Shown here: positions 19,891 to 28,567 of the stretch, piece after piece
Numbering within the stretch: the stretch's first letter is position 1
How the letters are laid out: the number at the start of each line of letters is the position of its first letter
Assembly (NCBI RefSeq): GCF_000688295.1
Contig: NZ_JHZF01000020.1
Span: forward strand, 39,179 to 103,178
Source: Pseudooceanicola nanhaiensis DSM 18065
GTDB lineage: Bacteria > Pseudomonadota > Alphaproteobacteria > Rhodobacterales > Rhodobacteraceae
DNA length: 64,000 nucleotides
Direction: 5' to 3'
The notes under the pieces: generated by a model
Told to the model about the DNA's origin: nothing
The model's database searches: none
What the model saw: the letters and a program-made list of their open reading frames with translations, nothing else
Made by a program: the position numbers and the translations under genes

Positions 19891-20670
19891 ATGGCTTTCA
19901 AGGAAATCATTTATCAGGAAGACGGCCCGATCGGGACCATCACGATGAACCGCCCGGACGACGGCAACATGTTCACCGAGACGATGTGCCACGAGATCCG
20001 CGACTGCATCGAGGGCATCCGCCGCGAGACGCGGACCCGTGTCGTCGTGCTGACCGGCGCGGGCGACCGGTTCTTCTGCATCGGCGGATCCAAGGACGGG
20101 ATGGAAAAGACCAAGCTCTATGCCGGCACCCTGCCGACGCTGGAGATGTACGAGGCCATCGACAAGCTGCAGAAGCCGGTGATCGCCAGCGTGAACGGCT
20201 TTGCCGTCGGCGGCGGCAACGTGCTGCAGATGGTCTGCGACGTCACCATCGCCAAGGAATCCGCGATCTTCCGTCAGGTCGGTCCGATGATGGGTTCGTT
20301 CGATGCGGGCTATGGCACGTGGTATCTCGAAGACCTGGTCGGCAAGAAGAAGGCCAAGGAGATGTGGTACGCGAACCCCAAGCTGACCGCGGCGCAGGCG
20401 ATGGAGATCGGCCTGATCAACCGTGTCGCCCCGGATGCGGAACTGGCCGAAAAGACCAAGGAGTTCGCACTGGAGATCGCGGATCGCGGTGCCTTCGCGC
20501 TTGCCTCGATCAAGGGTGCGTTCAACGCCCGTCACGGCGGCGTCGGCGGCCTGTCCCGCGTGACCCACGACCTGCTGCTCAGCCAGTATCTGGGCACCGA
20601 GGAATCGAAGGAGCTCAAGGAGAGCTTCGCCGGGCGGCGCCAGCCGGATGCGACCAAGTTCGGGCACTGA
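19891..20670 (+). CDS. BadI/MenB-like crotonase (2-ketocyclohexanecarboxyl-CoA hydrolase type)
   Basis: A 259-residue crotonase from ATG 19891 with AAGGAAGG upstream. The central segment VGGGNVLQMVCDVTIAK and FRQVGPMMGSFDAGYGTWYL, then KKKAKEMWY, closely follows the BadI/MenB branch. That branch has Asn instead of the hydratase Glu, and GSFD supplies the catalytic Asp. BadI opens 2-ketocyclohexanecarboxyl-CoA to pimeloyl-CoA. The neighbouring ligase, hydratase, SDR and dehydrogenase fit that route. A 1,4-dihydroxynaphthoyl-CoA synthase role is less likely because no other men genes are near. Confidence 0.8.
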   Translation: MAFKEIIYQEDGPIGTITMNRPDDGNMFTETMCHEIRDCIEGIRRETRTRVVVLTGAGDRFFCIGGSKDGMEKTKLYAGTLPTLEMYEAIDKLQKPVIASVNGFAVGGGNVLQMVCDVTIAKESAIFRQVGPMMGSFDAGYGTWYLEDLVGKKKAKEMWYANPKLTAAQAMEIGLINRVAPDAELAEKTKEFALEIADRGAFALASIKGAFNARHGGVGGLSRVTHDLLLSQYLGTEESKELKESFAGRRQPDATKFGH

Positions 20671-20679
20671 GGCGGACAC

Positions 20680-22299
20680 ATGAAACCATTCCTCACGCTT
20701 CATGATCCCCAGACGGCACGAGAGTTCTACGCCCGCGGGCTGTGGAAGGACGACACGTTCTATTCGCTGATGAACGATCACGCGGACCGTCGCCCCGACG
20801 ATATCGCGCTGGTGGACGGGCTGACCTCGCTGCCGTGGTGTGCCTTGAAGGCGAGGGTGGACGCCATGGCCGACAGCCTGCTGTCGCAGGGTATCGGCGC
20901 CGGCGACCGTGTGGCGATCTGGATGTCGAACAGGATCGAGGCGGTGATCACCTTCCTCGCCTGCTCGCGGGAGGGGATTGCCTGCAATCCCTCCCTCCAC
21001 CGTACCTACACCTGCGGCGAGATCGTCGAACTGCTGACCGAACTGTCGGCCAGCGCGCTGGTGACCGAGGACGGCTGGGGCGCGGATCGTGATACGGTCG
21101 ACCTTTACGAACTGCTGAAGGACCTGCCGTTCCTCAAGAAGGTCTACACGCCCGATACCTTCCCGCAGTACATCACCGGCGTCGACCGGACGCCGCATTC
21201 GAACCCGGACAGCGTCGTCTACCTCGCCTTCACCTCGGGCACGACGGGCAAGCCCAAGTGCGTCATGCACTCGTGCAACACGCTGCTGTCCAACGCCCGC
21301 GACCTCGCGCGGGACTGGGCGCTGTCGGAACAGACGGTGCTGCTGACGCTCAGCCCGCTGTCGCACCACATCGCCTGGGTGGCCTGCGGGCAATGGCTGG
21401 TCTCGGGCGGCCGCTTCGTCACCGATCATCCGCCCGAGGGCATGGACCGGCTGGCGTGGATCGTGGAATCCGGCGCGACCTACGTGCTGGGCGTGCCGAC
21501 CCACGCGATGGACATCCTCGCCGAACAGAAGCGGCAGGGCATGGAACGGCTGGGACAGGTCCAGACCTTTTACATGGCAGGCTCCGCGATCCCCGAGGTC
21601 GTGGCGCAGGCCTTCGTGGATCAGGGGATCACGCCGCAGAACATCTACGGCATGACCGAATGCTCGTCGCACCAGTACACCCATCCCAGCGACCCCAAGG
21701 AGGTCTGGATCCAGACCTGCGGACGGGGCGGACCGGCCTACGAGGTCAAGATCTGGGATCCGGCGAACCCGGACGTGGAACTGCCGCGCGGCCAGACCGG
21801 CAACATCGGCGGGCGCGGCGCGGCGATGATGCTGGGCTATTTCGCCAACCAGGCCGCGACCGAGAAGACGATGAACCGGCACGGCTACCTGCTGTCCGGC
21901 GACCTCGGATCGTTCGACATCAACGGCAACCTGCGGATCGAGGGGCGGATCAAGGACGTCATCATCCGCGGCGGCCACAACATCAATCCCTCGCGGATCG
22001 AGTCCCTGACGCTTGAACACAAGCGGGTCGAGAAGGCGGCCGTCTTCGGCCTGCCCGACGACCGGCTGGGCGAAAAGGTCTGCCTTGCGGTCATCGGCGA
22101 TGTCTCGCCCGAGGAGATGCTGGCGCATCTCGCCCGTGAAGGCCTGTCGAAATACGACATGCCGGAATGGTTCCTCGATGTGCGGGCGATGCCCCTCACC
22201 GCCAGCGGCAAAATCCTGAAACGCGAAATGATCGACATGGTGGGGCGCGGCGAACTGAGCCCGCTGCCGGTCCGCTACAAGATGGCGAGGGCGGAGTAA
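20680..22299 (+). CDS. AMP-forming acyl-CoA ligase (cyclohexanecarboxylate-CoA ligase-like)
   Basis: A 539-residue adenylate-forming enzyme with P-loop-like FTSGTTGKPKCVMH (about residues 183-196), YGMTECSSHQYTHP, the GDLGSFDINGNLRIEGRIKD hinge and the C-terminal catalytic Lys in ASGKILKRE. It activates a carboxylic acid to its CoA ester via an acyl-adenylate. Sequence feel and gene neighbourhood (BadI-, BadK-, BadH-, AliB-like genes) suggest an alicyclic acid such as cyclohexanecarboxylate, but substrate specificity is inferred. It lies 9 bases after the BadI-like gene and 3 before the next crotonase. Confidence 0.85.
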   Translation: MKPFLTLHDPQTAREFYARGLWKDDTFYSLMNDHADRRPDDIALVDGLTSLPWCALKARVDAMADSLLSQGIGAGDRVAIWMSNRIEAVITFLACSREGIACNPSLHRTYTCGEIVELLTELSASALVTEDGWGADRDTVDLYELLKDLPFLKKVYTPDTFPQYITGVDRTPHSNPDSVVYLAFTSGTTGKPKCVMHSCNTLLSNARDLARDWALSEQTVLLTLSPLSHHIAWVACGQWLVSGGRFVTDHPPEGMDRLAWIVESGATYVLGVPTHAMDILAEQKRQGMERLGQVQTFYMAGSAIPEVVAQAFVDQGITPQNIYGMTECSSHQYTHPSDPKEVWIQTCGRGGPAYEVKIWDPANPDVELPRGQTGNIGGRGAAMMLGYFANQAATEKTMNRHGYLLSGDLGSFDINGNLRIEGRIKDVIIRGGHNINPSRIESLTLEHKRVEKAAVFGLPDDRLGEKVCLAVIGDVSPEEMLAHLAREGLSKYDMPEWFLDVRAMPLTASGKILKREMIDMVGRGELSPLPVRYKMARAE

Positions 22300-22302
22300 C
22301 CA

Positions 22303-23073
22303 ATGCCTGTAGAACTGAAGAAGGACGGCGATTTCGCCGTCCTCACCCTCAATCGTCCCGAGGCACTGAACGCGCTGTCGTTCTCGATCCTCGGTGACAT
22401 CGGCCGCGCGTTGGACGAGGTCGCGGCGATGAAGGACATCCGCGCGCTGCTGGTCACCGGCGCGGGCGACAAGGCGTTCTGCGCCGGCGCGGACATCAAA
22501 GAACTGCGCAACCGCCCGCTGATCGACCAGAAGCGCGGGGCCGAACTGGGCCAGTCGGTCTTTGCCAAGCTCGGCACCCTGCCGGTCGCTTCGGTGGCAC
22601 TGGTCAACGGCTATGCCTTCGGCGGCGGGTCGGAACTGGCGCTGGCCTGCACCTTCCGGCTGGCCTCGCCGAACGCGATCTTCGGCCTGCCCGAGATCAA
22701 GCTGGGCCTGATCCCCGGCTACGGAGGCACGCAGCGCCTGCCGCGTCTGGTGGGCGAGGGCCGCGCGCTTGAGATCATCATGACCGGCCGCAACGTGAAG
22801 GCCGACGAGGCCGAGCGCATCGGGCTGGTGAACGCGGTGGTCGAGGGCGACCTGATGCAAGCGGGCCGCGACTTCGCGGGCAAGTTCACCCGCTACAGCC
22901 TGCCGGTGCTGGAATTCGCGCGCCGCGCGGTCCAGCGGGCGGGCGACGTCACGCTTGAGGAAGGGCTGCGGATCGAGGCCGACCTGTCGACGCTCGCCTA
23001 TCGCACGGCGGATGCCGAGGAAGGCATGGCCGCCTTCGAAGAGAAACGCAAAGCGGAGTTCAGGGATGGCTGA
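22303..23073 (+). CDS. Enoyl-CoA hydratase
   Basis: A 256-residue crotonase with both catalytic glutamates: GGGSELALAC and LPEIKLGLIPGYGGTQRLPR. The oxyanion segment is CAGADIKELRN. It hydrates a 2-enoyl-CoA; within this unit it would be the counterpart of BadK, adding water to cyclohex-1-ene-carboxyl-CoA. It overlaps the following SDR by 8 bases, indicating tight coupling. Confidence 0.9.
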   Translation: MPVELKKDGDFAVLTLNRPEALNALSFSILGDIGRALDEVAAMKDIRALLVTGAGDKAFCAGADIKELRNRPLIDQKRGAELGQSVFAKLGTLPVASVALVNGYAFGGGSELALACTFRLASPNAIFGLPEIKLGLIPGYGGTQRLPRLVGEGRALEIIMTGRNVKADEAERIGLVNAVVEGDLMQAGRDFAGKFTRYSLPVLEFARRAVQRAGDVTLEEGLRIEADLSTLAYRTADAEEGMAAFEEKRKAEFRDG

Positions 23074-23770
23074 AGGACAGATCATCGTGACCGGCGCCTC
23101 CAAGGGCATCGGCGCCGCCATCGCGACGGAACTGGACGGGCGCGGCTTTGACGTCGTTTGCCTGTCGCGCAGCGGCACCGCGCCCAAGGGGCACGGCATC
23201 GCCTGCGACATGACCGACGAAGCCGCGGTGCGTGACGCCATGGCCGAGGTCGCGAAACGCGGGCCCGTCGCGGGGCTGGTCAACAACGCGGGCGTCCACA
23301 TCGCCGGGCCGATCGCGACGCTCGACACAAGGGACTTCGACCGGACGATGGCGCTGAACGCGACCGCCGTGATGGTCGCCGCGCGCGAAGTCTATCCGCA
23401 CCTGAAGGCGGCGGGCGGGATCATCGTCAACATCGGGTCCTTCTTCGACCGGATGGGCGTGCCCGACAACCTGTCCTACTGCGCCTCCAAGGCCGCCGTC
23501 GCCGCGATGACGCGCTGCATGGCGGTGGAATGGGCGCGCGACGGAATCCGGGTGATGAACGTCGCGCCGGGCTATATCGAAACCGACCTGAACCGCGACT
23601 ACCTCGCGCGGGAAAAGGTCAAGGCGTGGATGGCGCAGCGCATCCCGACCGGCGGCGCCGGATCGGTGGATGACGTCGCCCGGCTGGTGACCGCCATCTT
23701 CGCCGAGAACATCGGCTACCTGACCGGCGAAACGATCTACGTCGACGGGGCTCAGGGGATCAATCACTGA
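23066..23770 (+). CDS. SDR family hydroxyacyl-CoA dehydrogenase
   Basis: A 234-residue classical SDR starting at ATG 23066 inside the end of the hydratase gene: TGASKGIG at residues 8-15, NNAGVH, NIGSFFDRMG with Ser, YCASK (YxxxK), and VAPGYIETDL. Thr/Ser-Arg after strand 2 (LSRSG) suggests NADP(H). By position between hydratase and acyl-CoA dehydrogenase it is a candidate for the 2-hydroxyacyl-CoA oxidation step (BadH role). Its stop overlaps the next start by one base. Confidence 0.88.
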   Translation: MAEGQIIVTGASKGIGAAIATELDGRGFDVVCLSRSGTAPKGHGIACDMTDEAAVRDAMAEVAKRGPVAGLVNNAGVHIAGPIATLDTRDFDRTMALNATAVMVAAREVYPHLKAAGGIIVNIGSFFDRMGVPDNLSYCASKAAVAAMTRCMAVEWARDGIRVMNVAPGYIETDLNRDYLAREKVKAWMAQRIPTGGAGSVDDVARLVTAIFAENIGYLTGETIYVDGAQGINH

Positions 23771-24936
23771 TGAACATGTACGACAAGCTGCAACGTTCCA
23801 GGTCCTGGAGCGACGAGGAACGTGCGATCCTCGATCAGGTCCAGCGGATGACGGACGAGGTCATCGCGCCGAACGCCGAACATATCGACGCGACCGGCGA
23901 ATTCCCGTGGAAGAACGTCGAGGCTATCAACGCGCTTGGCCTGAACGCGGTCTTCGTGCCCGAGGCCTATGGCGGGATGCCGATGTCCTTCCGCCTGTAC
24001 CTGGAGATCGTGGCGATCATATCCGAGGCCTGCGCCTCGACCGGCATCATCTACGCCACGAACTACCACGGGATGAAGCCGCTGATCGAATACGGCTCGG
24101 AAGAGCAGAAGGCCCGCCTGCTGCCCTGCATCGCCGAAGGCGGGCTGGGTGCGCTGGCGATCACCGAACCGACCGCCGGGTCGGACGCGACGGGGATGAA
24201 GACCAGCTTCACCCCCGATGGCGACGACATCATCCTGAAGGGCAACAAGGTGTTCATCTCGAACGGCGACGTGGCGGACCGCTATCTCGTGTTCGGGAAA
24301 TGGGCGGGCGTCGACGATCCGAAAAAGGCGATCTCGGCCCTGATCCTCGAAAAGGGGGCCGAGGGCTTCAGCGTCATCGGCAAGGAAAAGAAGATGGGCC
24401 ACAACGGCTCGTCCACCTGCGCGCTGTCGTTCGACAATGTCCGCGTGCCCCGCGCCAACCTGCTGATGGAACCGGGCGACGGGCTGAAGATCCTTCTCGG
24501 CTCGCTCAACCGGTCCCGCCCCTCTGTCGCGGCACATGCGCTCGGCATCGCCCGCGCGGCGTTCAAGGACATGGTCGCCTACGGCAATGACCGGGTGCAG
24601 AGCCGCAAGAAGGTTCTGGAGTTCCAGGGCAACCAGTTCACGCTGGCCGACCTCGCAGGTGAGCTGCTGATGGTCGAGACATGGCTCGACTACGTCGCGG
24701 GCCTCGTCGACGGGGGCGAGCCCGATTTCGGCATGGAGGCCTCGATGGCCAAGCTGCGCGCCTCGGACCTCGCCATGAAGATGGCGACCGAGTGTGTCCA
24801 GTTCCACGGCGGCTATGGCTACTGCCGCGACTACCGCGCGGAGCGCCTGATGCGCGACGCCAAGATCACCCAGATCTGGGAGGGGACCAACCAGGTTCAC
24901 CGCCAGCTCATCGGACGGAGTTTCATCACCAAATGA
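23770..24936 (+). CDS. Acyl-CoA dehydrogenase
   Basis: A 388-residue FAD flavoprotein with ITEPTAGSDATG, the FISNGDVADRYLVFG loop, YGYCRDYRAERLMRDAKITQ and IWEGTNQVHRQLI, which supplies the classical catalytic Glu. It introduces a 2,3-double bond and passes electrons to electron-transfer flavoprotein. In an ali/bad-like route it would oxidise the ring acyl-CoA (AliB role). It starts in the stop codon of the SDR and overlaps the next gene by 4 bases. Confidence 0.92.
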   Translation: MNMYDKLQRSRSWSDEERAILDQVQRMTDEVIAPNAEHIDATGEFPWKNVEAINALGLNAVFVPEAYGGMPMSFRLYLEIVAIISEACASTGIIYATNYHGMKPLIEYGSEEQKARLLPCIAEGGLGALAITEPTAGSDATGMKTSFTPDGDDIILKGNKVFISNGDVADRYLVFGKWAGVDDPKKAISALILEKGAEGFSVIGKEKKMGHNGSSTCALSFDNVRVPRANLLMEPGDGLKILLGSLNRSRPSVAAHALGIARAAFKDMVAYGNDRVQSRKKVLEFQGNQFTLADLAGELLMVETWLDYVAGLVDGGEPDFGMEASMAKLRASDLAMKMATECVQFHGGYGYCRDYRAERLMRDAKITQIWEGTNQVHRQLIGRSFITK

Positions 24937-26435
24937 CCAGCATTCGCAAAGTCGCTGTCTGCGGGGCAGGCGGCACGATGGGGGCCGGCATCGCGCTTGT
25001 CGCGGCCCGCGCCGGATATGAAACCTACTGCTTCGACCTGTCGGCGGACGCGCTCGCCCGTCAGCGCAAGGCGGCGCAGAAGTTCTTTGGCCGCTCGGTC
25101 GAAAAGGGCCGGATGAGCCAGGAGGACTGCGACGCGGCGCTTGGCCGGATGATCGACACCACCGCGCTCACCGACCTTGCCGACTGCGACCTGGTGATCG
25201 AGGCGATCTTCGAGAACCTGAAGGTCAAGAAGGAGCTGTTCGGAGAGCTGAACGGCATTTGCAAGGACAGCACGATCTTTGCGTCGAACACCTCGACTCT
25301 GTCGATCACGGAAATTGCGGCGGGCACCGGCCGCGACGACCGGATGGTCGGCATGCACTTCTGCCTGCCCGCGCAGGTCATGAAGCTGATCGAGATGTCG
25401 CGCGGCATCAACACCTCGGACGAGACATTCGCCACCGCATGGGCATGGACCGAAGCGGCTGGCCAGATCTCGGTCGAGACGCAGGACAAGCCGGGCTTCA
25501 TCCTGAACGCGCTGCTCGTGCCCTTCAACAACGACGTCATCCGCGCGATCGAGGCGGGGCTCTGCACACCCGAGGACATCGACACCGCGATCTGTTCCGG
25601 GCTCGGCTACAAGATGGGGCCCTGCACGCTGCTGGATCTGATCGGGCTCGACACGCAGGTCCTGCTGGGCGAGGCGTTCTATCCGATCACGCTGGACACC
25701 CGCGCCTCCGTCCCGCCGCTGCTACGGCGGATGGTGGCGGCGGGCAGGCTCGGCAACAAGTCGGGCGGCGGGCTGCTGACCGCCGAAAAGGCGGCGAAGG
25801 CGACCGAGGCCCCGGCGTTTACCATCGCCTCGGCAGGCGACAGCCGGTCCTTCCCTACGGGCGACGACTTCCTGTCCGCCGCGCAGGGTGACGGTCCGGT
25901 GACGATCCATCTCGGGGGCGGCTTCGCGGCGGACGCGGGCAAGACGGCGGTTCTGGTCGAACTCGACACCGAATGCCTCGGCGTCCACACGGGCGAGGAC
26001 ATGGGACGCGAGGGATCGAACGTCGTGGGCTTCGCCCGCTATCGCAACGGATCCGACGCGCCGTCGAACCTGATCGAACTGGTCCGCCAGCCGGCCACCG
26101 ACGACGCGGCGCTGGCCGCCGCGCGGGCGGTGTTCGAGGTCGCGGGCTTCGACGTGGTGGTGTGCGCCGACCGGCCCGGCCGCATCGTCGACCGGCTGGT
26201 CCGGCCCAAGTACAACGACGCGCTGCGCTTCCTCGACGAAGGTCTCGCCAGTGCCGAGGACATGGACCGCACCTGCTGCATGGGCCTCGGCTATCCCGAC
26301 GGCCCGGTCGAACGGGTCACGCGCGGCGGGCTGGCCCGCCACTGCGACGTCACGACCGCGATCCAGTCGATGACCGGCCTGCCGGGCTATGCGCCCGCCC
26401 GCGCCGCCGTCGTCGCCAAGGCGCGGGAGGCCTGA
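24933..26435 (+). CDS. 3-hydroxyacyl-CoA dehydrogenase, two-domain PaaH-like
   Basis: A 500-residue protein. The N-terminal Rossmann motif is GAGGTMGAGIAL (residues 9-20); catalytic His lies in VGMHFCLPAQVMKLIEM, slightly altered from the usual HFFNPxPxMKLVE. Two C-terminal 3HCDH domains follow (GYKMGPCTLLDLIGLD; GLGYPDGPVERV). It oxidises 3-hydroxyacyl-CoA to 3-ketoacyl-CoA with NAD. It overlaps the acyl-CoA dehydrogenase by 4 bases. A second, more canonical copy lies at 28568, perhaps for a different chain length or ring substrate. Confidence 0.88.
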   Translation: MTSIRKVAVCGAGGTMGAGIALVAARAGYETYCFDLSADALARQRKAAQKFFGRSVEKGRMSQEDCDAALGRMIDTTALTDLADCDLVIEAIFENLKVKKELFGELNGICKDSTIFASNTSTLSITEIAAGTGRDDRMVGMHFCLPAQVMKLIEMSRGINTSDETFATAWAWTEAAGQISVETQDKPGFILNALLVPFNNDVIRAIEAGLCTPEDIDTAICSGLGYKMGPCTLLDLIGLDTQVLLGEAFYPITLDTRASVPPLLRRMVAAGRLGNKSGGGLLTAEKAAKATEAPAFTIASAGDSRSFPTGDDFLSAAQGDGPVTIHLGGGFAADAGKTAVLVELDTECLGVHTGEDMGREGSNVVGFARYRNGSDAPSNLIELVRQPATDDAALAAARAVFEVAGFDVVVCADRPGRIVDRLVRPKYNDALRFLDEGLASAEDMDRTCCMGLGYPDGPVERVTRGGLARHCDVTTAIQSMTGLPGYAPARAAVVAKAREA

Positions 26436-26438
26436 GCC

Positions 26439-27572
26439 ATGTCCGGCGCCCTGAACGGACTGCGCGTCCTCGACTTCTCGACCCTTCTGCCGGGACCGAT
26501 GGCGACCCTGTTCCTTGCCGAGGCAGGGGCCGAGGTCATCAAGATCGAACGGCCCGGCAGCGGCGACGAGATGCGCAGCTACGTGCCCCGCTGGGGCGAT
26601 GACAGCGCGAACTTCAACATCCTGAACCGGGGCAAGAAGAGCATCGCGCTGGACCTGAAGTCAGACGCGGGTCGCGCGCAGCTGATGCCGCTGATCGAGG
26701 GCGCGGACATCATCGTGGAACAGTTCCGCCCCGGCGTCATGGCGCGGCTCGGGCTGTCCTATGATGACGTGCGCGCGATCCGGCCCGGAATCATCTACTG
26801 TTCGATCTCCGGTTACGGGCAGTCCGGCCCCCGCGCACTGCGGGCCGGGCACGACCTGAACTACCAGGGCGATGCGGGCCTGTTGGCGCTCAGCTATGGA
26901 TCGCCGCAGGCGCCGGTGGTCCCCGCAGCGCTGATCGCGGACATCGCGGGCGGGGCCTATCCCGCGCTGGTCAACATCCTGATGGCCCTGCGCCAGCGGG
27001 ACCAGACGGGCGAGGGGGCCTATATCGACATCGCGATGGCCGAGACGATCTTTCCGTTCCTCTATTCCGCGATGGCCGAGGGTCAGGTGTCGGGCGACTT
27101 TCCCGGCAACGGGGACAGCATGACGACCGGCGCATCGCCGCGTTACAGGCTCTATCCCACCTCGGACGGCCGCATCCTCGCCGCCGCGCCGCTGGAGCAG
27201 AAATTCTGGGAGAGTTTCTGCGAGGCGATCGGGCTGGAGCCCGCGCTGCGCGACGACACCCGCGACCCCGAGGCGACGGGCCGTGGCGTGGCCGCGATCA
27301 TCGCCAGCCGGCCCGCGTCGGAATGGGAGCCCGTGTTCGACGCCGCCGACTGCTGTTGCAGCATTGTCCGGACGGTCGACGAGGCCATGCGGTGCGAGCA
27401 CTATCGCGCGCGGGGCCTGTTCGACCATACGCTGACCAATGCCGGGGGCGACCACATCACCGCGCTGCCGCTGCCGATCGCACCGGCGTTCCGCGCGGCG
27501 CCGGATGACATGCTGCCCGCGCCCGCGCTCGGGGCACAGACCGGCGATCTGACCGGGGGAGACAAATCATGA
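26439..27572 (+). CDS. CaiB-family protein, alpha-methylacyl-CoA racemase-like
   Basis: A 377-residue family III protein. GLRVLDFSTLLPGPMATL and GAEVIKIERPGSGDEMR open it. GHDLNYQGDAG and ALIADIAGG match the AMACR signature, with His and Asp at the catalytic positions, rather than a CoA-transferase active site. It would epimerise 2-methylacyl-CoA or a related alpha-branched or ring-substituted thioester, so that stereospecific dehydrogenases can act. A CoA-transferase function cannot be ruled out. It overlaps the next gene by 4 bases. Confidence 0.75.
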   Translation: MSGALNGLRVLDFSTLLPGPMATLFLAEAGAEVIKIERPGSGDEMRSYVPRWGDDSANFNILNRGKKSIALDLKSDAGRAQLMPLIEGADIIVEQFRPGVMARLGLSYDDVRAIRPGIIYCSISGYGQSGPRALRAGHDLNYQGDAGLLALSYGSPQAPVVPAALIADIAGGAYPALVNILMALRQRDQTGEGAYIDIAMAETIFPFLYSAMAEGQVSGDFPGNGDSMTTGASPRYRLYPTSDGRILAAAPLEQKFWESFCEAIGLEPALRDDTRDPEATGRGVAAIIASRPASEWEPVFDAADCCCSIVRTVDEAMRCEHYRARGLFDHTLTNAGGDHITALPLPIAPAFRAAPDDMLPAPALGAQTGDLTGGDKS

Positions 27573-28561
27573 AAGCCATCGTCGTCCGCGAATTCACCGA
27601 TTACCACGGGGCCGAACTGGCCGAGATGGCCGACCCGACGCTCGGACAGGGCGAGGTGGTCGTCGACCTCGAGGCCTCCGAGACCAACTTCCCCGACATC
27701 CTCTATATCGAGGGCAAGTATCAGAAACTGCCGCCCTTCCCGTTCTCGCCCGGTCTTGCCGGGGCAGGACGCGTGTCGGCGCTTGGCGATGGCGTCGACA
27801 TCCTGAGCGTCGGGCAGAAAGTGCTCGTCTTGCCGCAATACGGCACCTTTGCCGAAAAGGTCGTTGCGCCGGCCTCGTTCTGCTTTCCGGTCCCTGACGC
27901 GATGTCCTGCGAAACGGCCGCTTCCTTCGGGCTCGTCTACCAGACCGCGTATTTCGCGCTGATGGATCGCGGGCAGTTCACGCCCGGCGAAACGGTGCTG
28001 GTCCTCGGCGCGACGGGCGGCATCGGCATGGCGGCGGTGCAGCTGGCCAAGGCACTCGGCGCGTCGCGGGTGATCGCGGCGAGCCGGGGCGCGGCGAACG
28101 CGGAATTCCTGCACGGGATCGGTGCCGACACCGTCGTCGATGTCTCCGGCGAGGACATGCGCGATGCCTTGAAGGACGGCGTGATGGCCGCCACGGACGG
28201 GCATGGCGCGGACGTGGTGATCGACCCGGTCGGCGGTGCGGTGTCCGCCGCCTCGATCCGCGCGATGGCGTGGTGCGGGCGGCTGGTCGTTGTCGGTTTC
28301 GCCTCGGGCGACATTCCGAAAATCGGAGCGAACTACCTGCTGGTCAAGAACATCTCGGCCAGCGGGATCCAGTGGACCGACTACCGCGCGCGGCAGCCGG
28401 AACGCGTTCATGCCGCGCAGGCCGAGATGTTCGACCTGTGGGCACAGGGCAAGCTGTCACCGCGCATAACCGAGGTGCTGCCGCTTGCGGACTATGCCGT
28501 GGCGCTCAAGGCGCTGAACGAGGGTCGGGCGCGGGGCAAGATCATTCTGACAATAGGATAG
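27569..28561 (+). CDS. NADPH:quinone oxidoreductase-family (zinc-free MDR) protein
   Basis: A 330-residue medium-chain dehydrogenase/reductase. It has a GroES-like N-terminal domain without the zinc cysteines and the nucleotide motif LGATGGIGMAAVQLAKALGA near residues 148-167. The PAxSFGLVYQTAYFAL region is typical of COG0604. It probably reduces an enoyl or quinone-like intermediate with NADPH; in an acyl-CoA cluster, an acrylyl- or enoyl-CoA reductase role is possible. It starts within the stop of the racemase-like gene, 6 bases before the next. Confidence 0.85.
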   Translation: MKAIVVREFTDYHGAELAEMADPTLGQGEVVVDLEASETNFPDILYIEGKYQKLPPFPFSPGLAGAGRVSALGDGVDILSVGQKVLVLPQYGTFAEKVVAPASFCFPVPDAMSCETAASFGLVYQTAYFALMDRGQFTPGETVLVLGATGGIGMAAVQLAKALGASRVIAASRGAANAEFLHGIGADTVVDVSGEDMRDALKDGVMAATDGHGADVVIDPVGGAVSAASIRAMAWCGRLVVVGFASGDIPKIGANYLLVKNISASGIQWTDYRARQPERVHAAQAEMFDLWAQGKLSPRITEVLPLADYAVALKALNEGRARGKIILTIG

Positions 28562-28567
28562 GACGAC

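Noticed and set aside
19705..23328. A 1,207-codon open frame on the minus strand
   Set aside because: It is antisense to five well-supported genes with overlapping starts and stops. It is rich in Arg, His, Asp and Val without domain motifs, as expected for the antisense of GC-rich coding DNA.
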